64,000 nt of DNA. Origin: Heterocephalus glaber (Eukaryota > Chordata > Mammalia > Rodentia > Bathyergidae). The notes under the pieces were generated by a model. It had not been told where the DNA came from and did not search any database. It was given only the letters and a program-made list of their open reading frames with translations. Shown here in pieces: positions 45,481 through 57,484 of the stretch (positions are counted from its first letter, which is position 1; every line of letters begins with the position of its first letter). The stretch is taken from contig NW_004624801.1 of the NCBI RefSeq assembly GCF_000247695.1, positions 2,394,294 through 2,458,293 on the forward strand. The letters run 5' to 3'. A program made the position numbers and the translations under genes.

Positions 45481-46508
45481 TAGACAAGCCAGGCCAAGGG
45501 CACAGTTGGCCTTGGCTTCCCACCACATTCCCTGCCCCTCATAACTCCCAGGCATTTGTCACAGTTCCACGGTTTTGTGTATCAGTTAAAAAGATTTTTT
45601 TAAAAACAGATTCAATGGACCAAACTGCTCCTGTGGTTTCATATACTCTGTGCATTAAATTGTCACTGTGAAAACCAGACATGGTCTTCTCCACCCGTTC
45701 CTTTCCTTCATCCCCTTCCCATCCTGAACACATCAGGGCCAAAGCCACTACTGAAGCTGTCCGCCGATGAGGACCCAAGGTCAAAGGTCAGGTCCAAAGA
45801 GGAAAGAAGGTGTCCATACCTAGGGAGAGGCCCCACATGGGTGTGGGAGCCCAAGCGGTAAGAAAAGGCATCTAGTTGGAAGGTGAGAAGTGAGTCTTTT
45901 CCAAGGGGATCCATCAAAGATGTAAATGGACTTAAGATAACAATAACCAAATTCCTCACTGTGGGTGGAGAATTCCAACTGTAGAAAGAGAGAAAAATAG
46001 ATTGAATCCTGGGCATTGGGCTGAAAATGAGAATAGTAACATAAATTTATAGTTTTTAGTACTTATGGAATCAGAACTAAATATACATGGAAATATGAGT
46101 ATGGTGTAAATTTGTCCACATACTAGTGTGTCTGCACACACAGCTCTACTGGGAGGGCCTGGGAGTAACAACATCCCCCAGAAATGAGCACGCTTAGTTC
46201 CTAAATGTCTCTCCATAGTATTCTCCTCTGAAAGGAACCAAGGCTCCCTGGAGGATTGGCAGATCTCAGGGCTGGGGAAGGGAAAGGACAAGATGATCCT
46301 GGGCCATTGAATTGTTCCATAAATCAAGGAGGTGCTCCAAGAAATGATGATGGCATGTCAAAGGGCATAGCAGTTAGCCCAAAATGAGGGCCTCCTGGCA
46401 AATCTGGGGGAATTTGAGCAACAGGACAAATGACAAAATAATGGCTATGACTAACAAGTACAATAGGAATCCTTGAGTCCACATACTGACCTAAAGAAAA
46501 AAATTCAA
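45481..46508. other. Unassigned non-coding sequence
   Basis: Open frames of 102 and 123 codons on the minus strand (45708-46016 and 45956-46327) have no recognisable domain. No repeat is named. Confidence 0.45.
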
Positions 46509-46640
46509 AGCTAGGCATGGTGGTGCATGCTTATAATCCCAGCATTGGGAGGACTGAGGCAGGAGGACTGTAGGTTTGAGCCCAGCCTGGGCCACTTAAT
46601 GACTTAGCAAGACCCTGTTTCAAATTTTAAAAGACTGATG
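46509..46640 (+). mobile_element. B1-type SINE, possibly with ID remnant
   Basis: 'AAAGCTAGGCATGGTGGTGC' then ATGCTTATAATCCCAGCATT and GCAAGACCCTGTTTCAAA are B1 blocks. Degraded sequence after the tail (to about 46670) may be an ID part. No target-site duplication was found. Confidence 0.85.
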
Positions 46641-47466
46641 TGCTGTTAATGGGTGCTGAGGATTAAGTGGCAGCAAGATGTCAAGGTTAAGGTTCATGGT
46701 AGTGGCCGGGGTGTAGGAAGTAGCTACATACATGTGCTATGTTGGAAACTGTCCAATGCATAGGAACCACAGCTAAGTTTTTCTCAGTGATGGGCTACCA
46801 TGTTGGCTACTCACTCTCATATGTCTCTTGGGGGGAAAAGTCTTTGTGTTCAAAGACTTGCAATTTTTTCCAGAAGTTTGAAGTTGTTTCAAAATAAAAA
46901 CCAAAACAATGAAAAAGACTTGGTAAGTAAATGTGATAGAGATATCAAAATTCAACAGCAGCCAAAGAGAATTGGATCGTGGGGTTGCATCAAGATAGAA
47001 GGTTGATTGATTACAATCCACTGGCCCTGAACTTGAACTGGGCACTCCAGAGTCAACTGTGTAACTTTGTGTCAATGTGACACAGGGGAACTGTGAGGGT
47101 CCCAGGGAGATGCTCTTCTCCTCCTCAAGAGCAGGTTATGATTGATAACCGTGAAGCAGATGGACTTTGTGTGGTTTGGTGTGGATGTGCCTTTCCTCCA
47201 GGCTCATGCTACCCTCCCTCTGTCTGACTTCCAGGCAGTCTTTGCTTTTACTCTTCCCCTGGGCTGACTCACCCAAGCCAGGCTGCACTTGGTGCTACAG
47301 CTCGGTCCTCCCAACTTCATGCTCCACCCACTCTTCTCTGAACACCATTGACCTTCAGCCATTGGGCGGTGACAGGGACTTAGCAGGAAGAGTTCCTTTG
47401 TTCTGAGGGACAGGGTGAACATGCAGTCTTCTTTGTCCCATGTGAACAGCAATTAGAAGCAGTTGC
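46641..47466. other. Unassigned non-coding sequence
   Basis: No gene or named repeat is recognised. Confidence 0.45.
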
Positions 47467-48003
47467 TCAACCACCTCTCAGGACTTGTTGCCTGATCCAT
47501 TTATCTTGACTCTTTTGGGTCACCATAAAGGGAATAAGTGGGATCCAGTGATTATCAGGATGGTGTGATTCTTCCCAGGCCTGGGTAACATGCTGACGGA
47601 CAGAAGATGGGTTGTTAAATCTCCCTGAAATACAGATGTACACACACCAAATGTTTCTGAGCATCACAATGAAACATGGGCTCACTGGAATCCCTTTTTT
47701 CCCATCCATGGTTAACAAAGCCCCAAAATAGACCATCATCCCCCTCAGTCCAGAATAGAAAGAAAGAGAAATCCAAGAGAAAGAAAAAGGAAGAGGGATA
47801 TGCCCATAGGACCAGTTCAAGTGACTTCCTTCATAAAGTGACCCCAGAGAGGGAAGAATGCTGACTGTGCTTCTGAAATACCAGCTCGTCATGTGCCATG
47901 GCGACAGGCAGGTCGACAAGATGGTCTGGATCATGTAACATGGCCCTGGCACACAACTCCACATGGCACCCTGACAAATCAAACACAAGACTGCCGGGAT
48001 CAT
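47467..48003 (-). other. Longest open frame in the window (178 codons), not accepted as a gene
   Basis: A minus-strand frame of 178 codons from an ATG, with no stop. The predicted product is rich in Trp, Ser, Tyr and Ile and has hydrophobic stretches, but I recognise no domain. I see no upstream exon, promoter or splice junction that would support it. In a repeat-rich window of this length one frame of this size can arise by chance, or it may be a decayed retroelement coding part. I list it only because its length stands out. Confidence 0.15.
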
Positions 48004-48509
48004 TCTCTACCACTCACACTGCTGGGAATCCAACTCCCATGGGTAATGCTTGAGTTTGTTTAAAAGCAGGAAGGAGCAGTCCATAATCCTGGCAAATTGT
48101 ATATTTCAGCCCTAAGAAATAGGTGCCTGTCATCAGTCTCCTGTGGGTGCTCTGTTAAAAAGCATAACTGGAATGGTACAAGTATGGCACAAACTTGAAG
48201 CCCAAGCTCACATTCAGCTTTTGGGCATAAATTTGAAAAAACAAACAGGAAAAACGACTTAAAATAAGAACATTTAATTATGACATAAGATGAGAAGTCT
48301 GAAGATAAGTGGACCCAGGGTAGCTTAAATTAGCACCTCAAATGTGTCAGTGCCGTGGGGTCTCCCTCCCTGAAAATTTTTCACTGTACCTCTGACCACA
48401 AAATGGCCACCACAGCTCCAAATATCAAATCTTACTTTGAAAATCTATCATCTACCTTAAGTGCCAAAGAAGGAATGAGCTGAATAAATGCGACCACTGC
48501 CTTCTTACA
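48004..48509. other. Unassigned non-coding sequence
   Basis: No gene or named repeat is recognised. Confidence 0.45.
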
Positions 48510-48625
48510 GCATACATTCAGAAAACACACTTGCCATGTGCCAAGGGCTAGAAGAGTTTAGAGGTTTCTACTACCAATAAGACAGTAGAATTCCAATCTT
48601 CAGGGCCCTCACATCTAGGCAGAGT
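48510..48625 (-). mobile_element. Possible L2 3'-end remnant (reverse strand)
   Basis: CATTCAGAAAACACACTTGCC and ATGTGCCAAGGGCTAGAAGAG resemble reversed L2 tail blocks. Confidence 0.4.
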
Positions 48626-49339
48626 TCAGGTTGGTAGGAGATTTGTGAAGTAGTGGCAATGAAAGAGACCCAAGTATATCTACCTCTGAAGTGAAAAATG
48701 GAAGGATATTTTTGGAAGGCCTTTCCAAGCAAAAGGTATTGTTATGGAACAGTTAAATCTCTGTAAATAGCAACAGCCCTGGATGGGAGAGAGAAGAAGG
48801 AATGATTTGATACCTCTTGTTGCTGTGCAAGAAAAATATTCCCTCCTGATTTTCACAACCCTCTGCCAAGTAGGAAAATTCCCCTCTGCATCCCTGTATC
48901 ACATCTAAATGCCAAATCTCCAGAGGGCACGCAGCAAGGGGGCCAGGTGACCTGGCTGTGGCAAAGGGAGGAAGAGGGAGATGAGCTGACAAACTGAGGT
49001 CAGCACTTCAGGGGTGATATTCTGGGCAAGTCCTTGATGCTCTTCTTGTCGAAGTTTTTATTTCTCGGTACAATGGAAATAGCTCACTTTGCCCCTTTGC
49101 TGTTAAAATGAGCAGAATCTCACAGGGAGAGTCCAGCCTGGCAGAACTAGGCAGGAAAGAGGAAGGGAGCATCCCTACCCCTGCCATGTAGATCAGGAGA
49201 GTCCTAGCTTTCAAGTTCAGGGAGTCTCCATCCCAACCTAAGCACTTTCTCTTTGACCTCTTGGGCACCACAGTCTCATGCTTGCTGCTTCCTGGCTTTT
49301 CTCCATGGCAACCCTGCACCATTCCAGAGCCATTCGATG
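48626..49339. other. Unassigned non-coding sequence
   Basis: No gene or named repeat is recognised. Confidence 0.45.
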
Positions 49340-51600
49340 TCCAGGGTCACCAAGCCCACTGCAATCTAAAGCTTTTTCACTACTGTGTTTGTTCCTCACT
49401 GGCCCACTCTTCCAGCCACTTCGTCATTATCCAAAATGTCAGTCCCTCCTCTGACATTTTAAAACGTGAGGTCTCTGACACACTGTTCTATCTTTCCAGC
49501 TGTTTCTCTTTGCCCATTCTCTCACCTCATTATGATTGCCAGCCTCTGGGCTCCTCCCTTTCCTTCCAATGTGCCAGCTCTCTCCAAGTGCCATTTTCTT
49601 CCCATCCAAGCCCATTTGGTCATGACTACTCTCTTGCCAATGACACCAATAATACTGCTTCTTTCTATTCTCAACCCCATGTAGGGACCAGGCCAACCAA
49701 ATGTCTACTTCACTCTATGTCCCCATGGCTGGGACGACTGAGGAACTCCCACACATGGCAGGCCCCAGAGGACCAGGCTTGACAAATCTCTCATGGTACC
49801 CAGCGATCCCCCACACTGTTTTCCAGCTAGTGCCATTCCCTCTTCCTGGCTGCAGTGCCAGACTTTTAAACCCCTCCTGCCATCAGTTCTGAAGAAGATG
49901 ACCTTGTTTCCTATTTCATTGAAGAAAAATACAGAGGCAATCAGAAGTAAACTTCCTCAGTCAACGCACAGCCCTGCCTGTGTCCTTCCCATCTTCCCCA
50001 GATTCTCAGTACAGATTACACCTTCTCTGGGTCCAGAACCAATCCATGAACTCTTGCCCATTTCTCCCCTCACTTCCTTCAAACAGCTGATCCTAATATT
50101 TCTTACATTTTTCTCTCTTTCCATTGGCTTCTTCCTCTCATTGTATTAACATTCTCAAATGTTTTCTACTTTATGCATCTATTAAATTTCCATTGATTCT
50201 GAGTAATTCTTTCTCTTCCTCTTCTCTTAAATGAGTCTGTATATCTCCTTTATTATCTTTCAGTCATGCTCTCAGTTCTTTTGAATTGCTCTGCTTCTTA
50301 CAAAGCCCTCTCCAAGGTTGCTTATGACTTCGTAGTTCCCAAATACAACAGTGCTTTCCAGCAGTCTTATCCTGCCCTTTTTGCTCTGTTTGTCATAATA
50401 CCCAAAACATCTATCTTTGGGTGTCTTCTACTCCCATTGTGGATGCTTTCTAGTCTCTCCTCATCTTCTCCTTTCTCTGGTCAATCCTCCTTAGCCTGTA
50501 CATGAACTTCTCTATCCATCTCTCAAACCTTGGTGTTTCTCAAAGTTCCATTCTCCTCCACCCTTTTCCATAGTAACCCAACCATGCACAGACTGTAGGC
50601 ATCATCCATATGCCAACAACTTCTCAGTTACCATCCCAGTCAGGGTCCTCTTATCAGTTCCATGCTCAGAGACCCCATCGCCTGCTGGGCACTGACCCTT
50701 GGACCTCACATAGCTCAGACTCTGCATGTCAAACACTCCTGCAACAATCTTATTCTTCCCAACTGCCAACTTTCCTCATCTTTCGAACTCTGAGAATAGA
50801 ACTACCAACCACCTTTGTGGATCGAGGGCAAAGCACCAGCTTAGACATTCCCTTCCTCTTGCACCCACATGGTCAATCTCATCTCCCCCAAGTCTCACAA
50901 GTCAATGGCTCCCTTGCCATCATCATTGCAGGCCACTGTTCCTAGCTTCCTTGTCTGCAATTTTGCAAATGCTCTCATCTTCTGGCTCCAACTGAAGTCC
51001 CCAATGATACATCTTCCACATGCTCCCAAAGCTATCTTTCTAACATGTAAATATGCTTATCTCTTTCCCAATGTACTTAAAATTCTTCCCGGGCTCCTTA
51101 CTGCCAGTAGGATGAGAGTGTCCTTCTGTGACCTGGTTTCTTCATTTCTCTCCAGTCTAATGTCACATCATGGCTCCCATTGAACATGACACTTCAACAC
51201 CCATAACTACTCCCCATCCTGGAATAACCCATGCTCTAAAGACTCCAGTCCCTTAATATGTGGCTTGTCATCTGTCTGCAATAGCTCGTCTTCAATCCTT
51301 TCCTCTACCCCACTACCCCTCGCCTGTCTGGGAGTCTCAGCTCAAGCACCTCACCTCCCATGGAGTCTCCCATGACCACAGAGAAAGATGTCAGAGCATC
51401 TCCTATTCATTTCTTCTTCTATCACTAGTCATTGAACACACCTCCATCACAGTCAGGATCACATTATGTGGAGCTCTTCCTCTGTCCTTCTCTTTTCTCC
51501 AAGGGTGGAACCGAGCTCTCTCACTCTGTGGTCCAAGGGCCACTTCTCAGGTGCAGTACGTGCTTGTAAAATTGTGTTGAGTGTGTGAAGAAATTCAAGA
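49340..51600 (+). mobile_element. Long decayed L2/CR1-clade LINE body
   Basis: The block is pyrimidine-rich and follows CR1/L2 order. Part of the coding 5' side includes 'GAGGCAATCAGAAGTAAACT' near 49935. A degenerate reverse-transcriptase region includes CATCCATATGCCAACAACTTC near 50603, where an intact element would encode its catalytic Y-A-D-D, and where only a scrambled remnant is left. The 3' side includes 'TTAAAATTCTTCCCGGGCTC' near 51077 and 'CTCAGCTCAAGCACCTCACC' near 51338. Many stops interrupt every frame, so several mid-length open frames here are fragments and not genes. The boundaries are approximate. Confidence 0.55.
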
Positions 51601-53924
51601 ATGGATATGACTCCTGGTCTTTAATTGTAAATAGGCACACCTGAGAACAACTGTGCCCCTGGAAGGAAAAACAAGGAGTGATAACAATAAATGAAGCCGG
51701 TCCAAATAGAAAGGGTTTTAGCTAGGAACAGGCTTCACAGATTGGATCCTGTAACGAAGTGGATGTCTGTAAGTAGCAGAGTTCAGAACTGCTCCATTAA
51801 AACATCCTGAAACCCATGAAGGGCTTTCTGTGTGCTAAGCCCCCTTGACCTCTCACCATCGCAGGAAGAAATGAAGGCCACACTGTGAGCATCTGGCCAC
51901 TGGTCCTCAGCTTGCACAGCAGCTGAGCCTGTACCCCAGAGGGCAGATGGGCCACTTGGGCCATGGAGAAGTGCTCTTGCAGCTCTGGTCCCCATGGCTT
52001 CCAGTTCCCTACAGCTGGAGTCCCCTGTTGCTCCTGGCTGGGCTGGAGTCAGCCTGCACCTCTGTCCAGTGGCAAAGGAAAAGGGGATCAGATGGCCACT
52101 GGGCCACTGCAACCCCTCCTGCCTGCAGCTTCTTGGGTTGTGACTGAGCACTGACCAAGGCCCACTACCACCTGTCCTTGCTTCCTCTAAGCCTCTGGAC
52201 CAGGAAGGCATATGGATGCAAGGACAGGTTAAGAGAATGGCTTTGGTTACTCTAGAAGCAGGGATCTCAAAACATTTCAGACACTATATGAGAATACGGG
52301 TCTGGGGTTAACAGTTACAGAAAACTTCATGGAGACAGCCCTCCTCCCTTCTCTCTCCCAAACCCTCACACCACTCCTGCCACCCCTCCCCACTCTCCCT
52401 CAAAGAAATCCTAGAATTAAAAAATGCATAACCAGGCTTCTTCTATTCCCTTCCCAACTCAGGCATCAAACCACTCTGAGCATAGCCAGACATGAGGGCC
52501 ACCTGCTTGGAAAATTCTCTTTCAAACCTGAAACTAGACTTTTCATCATTGCTCAAATGCAATAGTGATGATAACTAGCACAGACCTATTGATCCAGGAC
52601 CTAAAACGGATTAGGAAAGGATTAAGAAGGCATATCCTGGTTTTTCCTGCTGCTTCAAGCAAATCCTACCACGTGTTGTTGGTAAGGGGTCCCAATGCTA
52701 GTGAATGCTCTCAGGATCCCCGAAGACATGGCTTAGCAAAGTGCAATCCTAAAAGCTAACTTATTGACTACTTCAATATACCAGGCATGTCAGTAGGTTC
52801 TCTGTGTGAATTAAGACACTTAGTGGACTTTTGGCCTCTTTTTATAAGAATCCCTGCCATTGAGCCCTTCAACCATCCTCAAAGAAGGAGCAAGAAGGGA
52901 ACATGGGCCTCCTTTGACTTTCCCAGAAGCTTCCTAGGGCTCTTCCTCTATCCTAAATCAGGCCCCTCGCCATCATTACTTGGCCCTGAATTTGTCGGAA
53001 GTATCTCCCAGTTCATGTCCACCCATGGCTCCCTGGACACGACCTCCCAGAACTTGATCTGCCACCCGCTCCAGAGCCCTCACAGCAAACCCCTCGCCCC
53101 AGCAGAGGGCCTGGTTTAGCCACTACAGCAGAGGGCTCCTGGGAAATGTCAGTGTACAAGGAACACCACTGTCACCTCCCTACAGTCACACCACAAATGC
53201 CTGACCAGTGCCAAGTGGAAGCCGGAAACAGAAAAGAAACTTCTCAGAGATGGACAGAGCCAGGTCACTGTGTTAAAGCAAAGCTACCATGCAGCCTCTT
53301 CCTACTGCATCATCTCTGACTTGCATCCTTCTTCCAAACCAATCCTTCGAAGACTGGGGTAATACCTTGGCAAGGGAAGTGATCCCCTCCTATCCAGAGT
53401 TCCTGGGAGCATGAGCTCATCCAGGCCTCCTTGCTCCTGCCCTGAGCCAGGCTGCCACAAAATGAGCTAAGGGGAAGGCGTGGCCTAGTCAGCGATGCCT
53501 GGGCCAGACCCTCTCACCAGTTTGGACACATCCCCTCCTTTGGTTTAAGTGGTACATCTTAGGAAACAGCCTCTGTTATTTGGCAGCAGCTTCTCTCTGA
53601 GCTTGCCTGCTAATCCCCACCCACCCGACTCCATCTGCTGCCTGTACGTGCTCCAGGCTGCCTTCCTTCTCCCATTCCTGCTCACCAGTCCCTGTTCCAT
53701 GGTGTAGACAAAGGGTTAAATGCTTCCAGGATGGGAGAGGGCAGGCCACAGGGATGCAGGTGCTAGCAGGGAAAGTGTGGGCTGGAATCTAGAAGGTTCT
53801 GCCACTGTTTCAACAGCTCCTTTGGGTGAGGAGCGATCACAGATTTTTACCAAAAGTCTCCCAGTAAGAATTCCATAAATCTAGAAGCTGTGAAACTCAA
53901 TGGAAACTTAATTAAATGAGTTAC
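51601..53924. other. Unassigned non-coding sequence
   Basis: Open frames up to 142 codons (51783-52211, minus strand) overlap frames in other phases and show no domain. Positions 52325-52400 are C-rich. No repeat is named with confidence. Confidence 0.45.
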
Positions 53925-53998
53925 TATATGTGGCGTGCTTGTGAACAATGCTTGGCACACAGTGAGCTACATAAACACTTGGAAATGAGTAAGAGTTT
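53925..53998 (+). mobile_element. MIR or L2 3'-tail fragment
   Basis: 'CAATGCTTGGCACACAGTGA' followed by GCTACATAAACACTTGG is the tail block shared by MIR and L2. Confidence 0.5.
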
Positions 53999-54135
53999 GG
54001 GGAAATCTACATTTCAACACCCTAGCAGTCTGTATATCCTAGAATCCATGCAAATGGTTGACCTTGGTGTCTGTGTTGGAAGTCACTCGGTGCCACAAAG
54101 TCTTAAGCTACTACTCTGTCCTCTGTCTCATTCCC

Positions 54136-54136
<1 letters not shown>

Positions 54137-54175
<39 letters not shown>

Positions 54176-54180
54176 CCTCT
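54137..54180 (+). repeat. (CT)n microsatellite
   Basis: A CT dinucleotide run with two small interruptions. Serine-leucine repeats in overlapping open frames come from this tract. Confidence 0.95.
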
Positions 54181-55194
54181 CAATCAGTAAGTTTCCTGCA
54201 TTCATGGTTTAAAACTCTTATCTTTTGCTCTCGTCACCATCCTTACTCTGAAATCCAGTGAAAACCCTGGCTTTTGCTAAGCCTTGTGTTGGTGTGGTTT
54301 ATGTGGAGTCTTCCCTATCTCCTTGGCAGTGATTACATTGGCTTCATAATAATCACCATGTAGAATCAAGCTGTAATTATAGGAATGTACTGGAAAGCTC
54401 ATGTGAGTGTAAGCTTTGCTCTCTCAAACACACTGGCAAGGGCTCTAGCTGGATTTCCAGGGAAGATCGCCTCTAGAAATCTCATAGAAAGAAGAGCAGA
54501 GTTGCAGAGGAGGCACGACCCCGATGCCCATAATTTCAGTTCCACTGCTCATTCATCCTTTGCTGCTTTATGCAAAAATACAAAACTCTTCACTCCTCCC
54601 AGAGCCAACCATGTTCAGCATTCACATCCTTCAAAATTATGACTCAGAGAGAACAGAGCGGGAAAGAAGCAAGAATGCTTTTGTCTTTGTTACGGCTTTG
54701 AGGGGGAATGAGGAACATGGCCGAGAAAGGAGGCAAGCATCTCCACCCAAGTGGAGCAGCCAATCTCCCAGCTGGGCCGATGGTACAGGGGTTTTGCCTG
54801 GTCCTGGCTGCCACAGTGAACCATGGCTGAGATTCTGCCCAAGGCCTCCTGCTCACCAGGAGAAGGGAGTGACAGATGTTGCTCTCCTGAGACATGATGA
54901 AAGATATGAGTCAGAAGAAGTGGGAGGGAAGTTGGCTCCAGGATCCTGGCCCTGCACGCCAGCAGCTGGATAGGGCTGAAGGAAGAGGAGGATCCCTAAG
55001 GAAAGAGTATCACTGTCTCCAGCTGCCTTCTTTCTAATCCACTTGGAGATTTCAAAATATGCCAGGCACCAAGTGGTCAAGTCTAGGGCTACTCGGCGAA
55101 CCAGCAGCCATCTACAGATATGTTTTCATTAAAATTTCTTCCTTGGTGCCTATAGTAGGAAAAACCCTCATGGGGAATTGTACCAGCAGATTGC
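54181..55194. other. Unassigned non-coding sequence
   Basis: A 149-codon plus-strand frame (54524-54973) lacks any recognisable domain. 'ATCAAGCTGTAATTATAGGA' near 54366 is AT-rich. No repeat is named. Confidence 0.45.
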
Positions 55195-55535
55195 AGCAGA
55201 GTTTATGCAGGCTCTGCACCCCAACCCCAAAGTCTGAAATCTGAAATGGTCCAAAAGCTGAGACTTTTTTGGGCATCAACATGATGATATGAGCAGAAAG
55301 TTCCACATCATGAAACTTGGTTTTACACACAAAATTATTCTAAATATTGTATAAAATTACCTTCAGGTTATATGTCTAAGGTGTCCATGAAACAAATAAA
55401 TTTTGTGTTCAGACTTGGTTCTCATTCCCGAGGTATCTCACTGTGTATATGCAAATATTCCAAAGTCTAAAAGAAAAGTGAAACCTGAAACACTTAGAGC
55501 CCCAAGCCTTTTGGATAAGGGACACTGGACCTGTA
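55195..55535 (+). mobile_element. Tigger-like non-autonomous DNA transposon
   Basis: 'AAGTCTGAAATCTGAAATGG' near 55230, 'CACAAAATTATTCTAAATAT' near 55328, GTATATGCAAATATTCCAAAG near 55445 and 'TTTTGGATAAGGGACACTGG' near 55509 follow a known pan-mammalian MER-type transposon. The family name is from memory and uncertain. No transposase is present. Confidence 0.65.
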
Positions 55536-56234
55536 CTCTAAGATGGGCAGGAACAGACGTGAAAAGGGCAATAGGACAAGAACAAAGAGCACAAAGCCCA
55601 CATTCAGCCTTTTAGAACCACAGATCTGGAAACACAGGTTGATTGTCACCTTTCCCTCCTAGCTGACCTTCCCCTGTGATCTTCTGGATGACAAGTGTGT
55701 CCAGTGGTACAGAAGGGTTGCCCCAGTACCTGGTCCACAATACACAGCAAGTTGGGGCTGAGCATCTGGATTGGCTTCATCCCAGGGAAGACACATGGAC
55801 AGACACAAGCAAAGATCTCTCCAGCCTCCCCTCAGTTCCTTATTCATTCTCTACCTTTCCACAGTCATCCTCCCCATAGCCATACACAGATCCCTGCAGG
55901 GAGGAGACTACAGGGTAATAAAACTCAAATGAGGCTTTGACGGTACTGGAAAAGTAAGCCCAGGGACCATTTTCACCTCCTAGAAACCAGAAACATTCTG
56001 TTTCCAAAAGTCACAGCTCTAAGGAGCCCTGCTTGCTTGGGGTGGCGGTGCTAGCTAGCACTGCTCAGTCTCTGGGATCCTGAAACTAAGCAGCTAAACA
56101 GACAGCAAGGGCTCAGAGCAGGCGAAACAGGAGGAGAAGGTGAAAGGGCTCATCTGCTGGGGACTGGTTCACCATGCCTTCTCGGACACCGTGAGCAGGT
56201 GAACACTGGAGCCACCAGAGATCTGCGGACCCTA
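55536..56234. other. Unassigned non-coding sequence
   Basis: No gene or named repeat is recognised. Confidence 0.45.
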
Positions 56235-56640
56235 GCATTCACTCACTCATTTTTACAGTTCACTGAATCCACTGTGATGGCTTAAACCACAGAGATGCCT
56301 TCTTCCATAGTTCTGTAAGCCATCAAGGTAGAGAGGAATAGGACCAAGCAGGGATGGTTTGTTCTGGGGGCTGTGAAGGAAGGACCCCTTTTGGGGCTCT
56401 CTGTGGTTTGCAGTTGGTGTCTTTGCATTCCTTTCCTCTGTGTGCCTCTCTTTCTCTGTTTTCTCTTTTTAGAAGGACCCCATGGATGAGAGTCGGCTTA
56501 GTGACCTCGCCTTCACTTGATCACCTTTGCAAAGACCTCCTTTCTAAATAAGGTCACAGTCAGAGAGGTACGAGGATTAAGACTCCAGTGTATGAACTTG
56601 AGGCGGGACATGATTAAGCTCTTAACCCTTACCCAGCCTC
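56235..56640 (-). mobile_element. MLT1-type MaLR LTR (reverse strand)
   Basis: 'GTGATGGCTTAAACCACAGA' near 56274, TTGATCACCTTTGCAAAGACC near 56518 and 'CTAAATAAGGTCACAGTCAG' near 56544 match a reversed MLT1 LTR. It is diverged and has no internal region. Confidence 0.7.
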
Positions 56641-57039
56641 CTTCCTTTGAGACAGAAGTAAGACAGAAAGCAGCTGAATAAGAAAAGGACCCTGAGCATC
56701 AGAAAAAGAAAGGGCAGAAATGGTCACCAGCCCTGGGGGAGGCGAGTAGGTGCTTGGAGTCGACTCCAAGCCTGGAGATTCTTTACCTGTCTTTATTTTG
56801 CTGTTGTATTTGGAGGCACCTCTGCCCCCCTCACACTCACACCTCAGGGGACAGGGCCAAGCTGGCTCTCTGCACCTGCAGGGGGCAATTTTGCAGACCT
56901 GGGAGGTCAGTTCACAAACTCCATTCCCCGGAGTCCTCAGTCCCCCTCAGAACGGCTGCTAGGTTTTACTCCCTCCAAAGCCCACCACACAGTACTATGT
57001 TTGCCCTTAGGCTGCTTCTAAGTTTTTTTCTAGTGGCAA
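56641..57039. other. Unassigned non-coding sequence
   Basis: No gene or named repeat is recognised. Confidence 0.45.
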
Positions 57040-57245
57040 TGCAATATTACCTGTCACCTTGTGGTGGAAGGGATTGAACCCAAGGCCTTCACACTGATCC
57101 ACATCCCCAGTTCATTTTTCTTCTTTTATTTTGAGGCAGGATCTCACTAAGTCACTAAGTTACTGAGGATGGGCTCAAACTTGCAGTCCTCCTGCCTCAG
57201 CCTCCTAGAGTGCTGGCATTGCTGGCATGTGCCACCACGCCTGGG
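57040..57245 (-). mobile_element. B1-ID composite SINE (reverse strand)
   Basis: Positions 57060-57110 are the reverse complement of an ID part (GGGATTGAACCCAAGGCC). 'TTTTGAGGCAGGATCTCACT' and TCCTGCCTCAGCCTCCTAGAG up to 57245 are the reverse complement of B1, with GCCACCACGCCTGGG at its 5' end. The arrangement matches the composites at 31347 and 32660. Confidence 0.9.
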
Positions 57246-57484
57246 TTCTGTCACCTTTCATACATTTTAAGTTTACTTGGTGTCTGGTTGACTTGGGACC
57301 TCATACTTGTTCTGTCACTTGCCACCTGTATGGCCTGGAGCAAATTACTTAACCTCTCGGTCCCTCAGTCTCCTCATCACTCAGTGGAGATAATGGTAAT
57401 GTTATTGTAATGATAAAATAAGAAAGCATATGTCAAACGCGTGCACATTTAATAAGTGGTAGTTGTTGTCTACTGCTCCACAAT
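57246..57484 (+). mobile_element. MIR SINE
   Basis: 'GAGCAAATTACTTAACCTCT' near 57338, then CAGTCTCCTCATCACTCAGTG and 'ATTTAATAAGTGGTAGTTGT' near 57448 are in clean MIR order. The first 40 bases of this interval are unassigned. Confidence 0.85.

Noticed and set aside
49261..51580. Several consecutive plus-strand frames of 60-173 codons as exons of one gene
   Set aside because: They fall in a pyrimidine-rich block best explained as decayed L2/CR1 LINE, in shifting frames and without splice sites.
53916..54261. Serine-leucine repeat proteins
   Set aside because: They are translations of the (CT)n tract in two overlapping frames.
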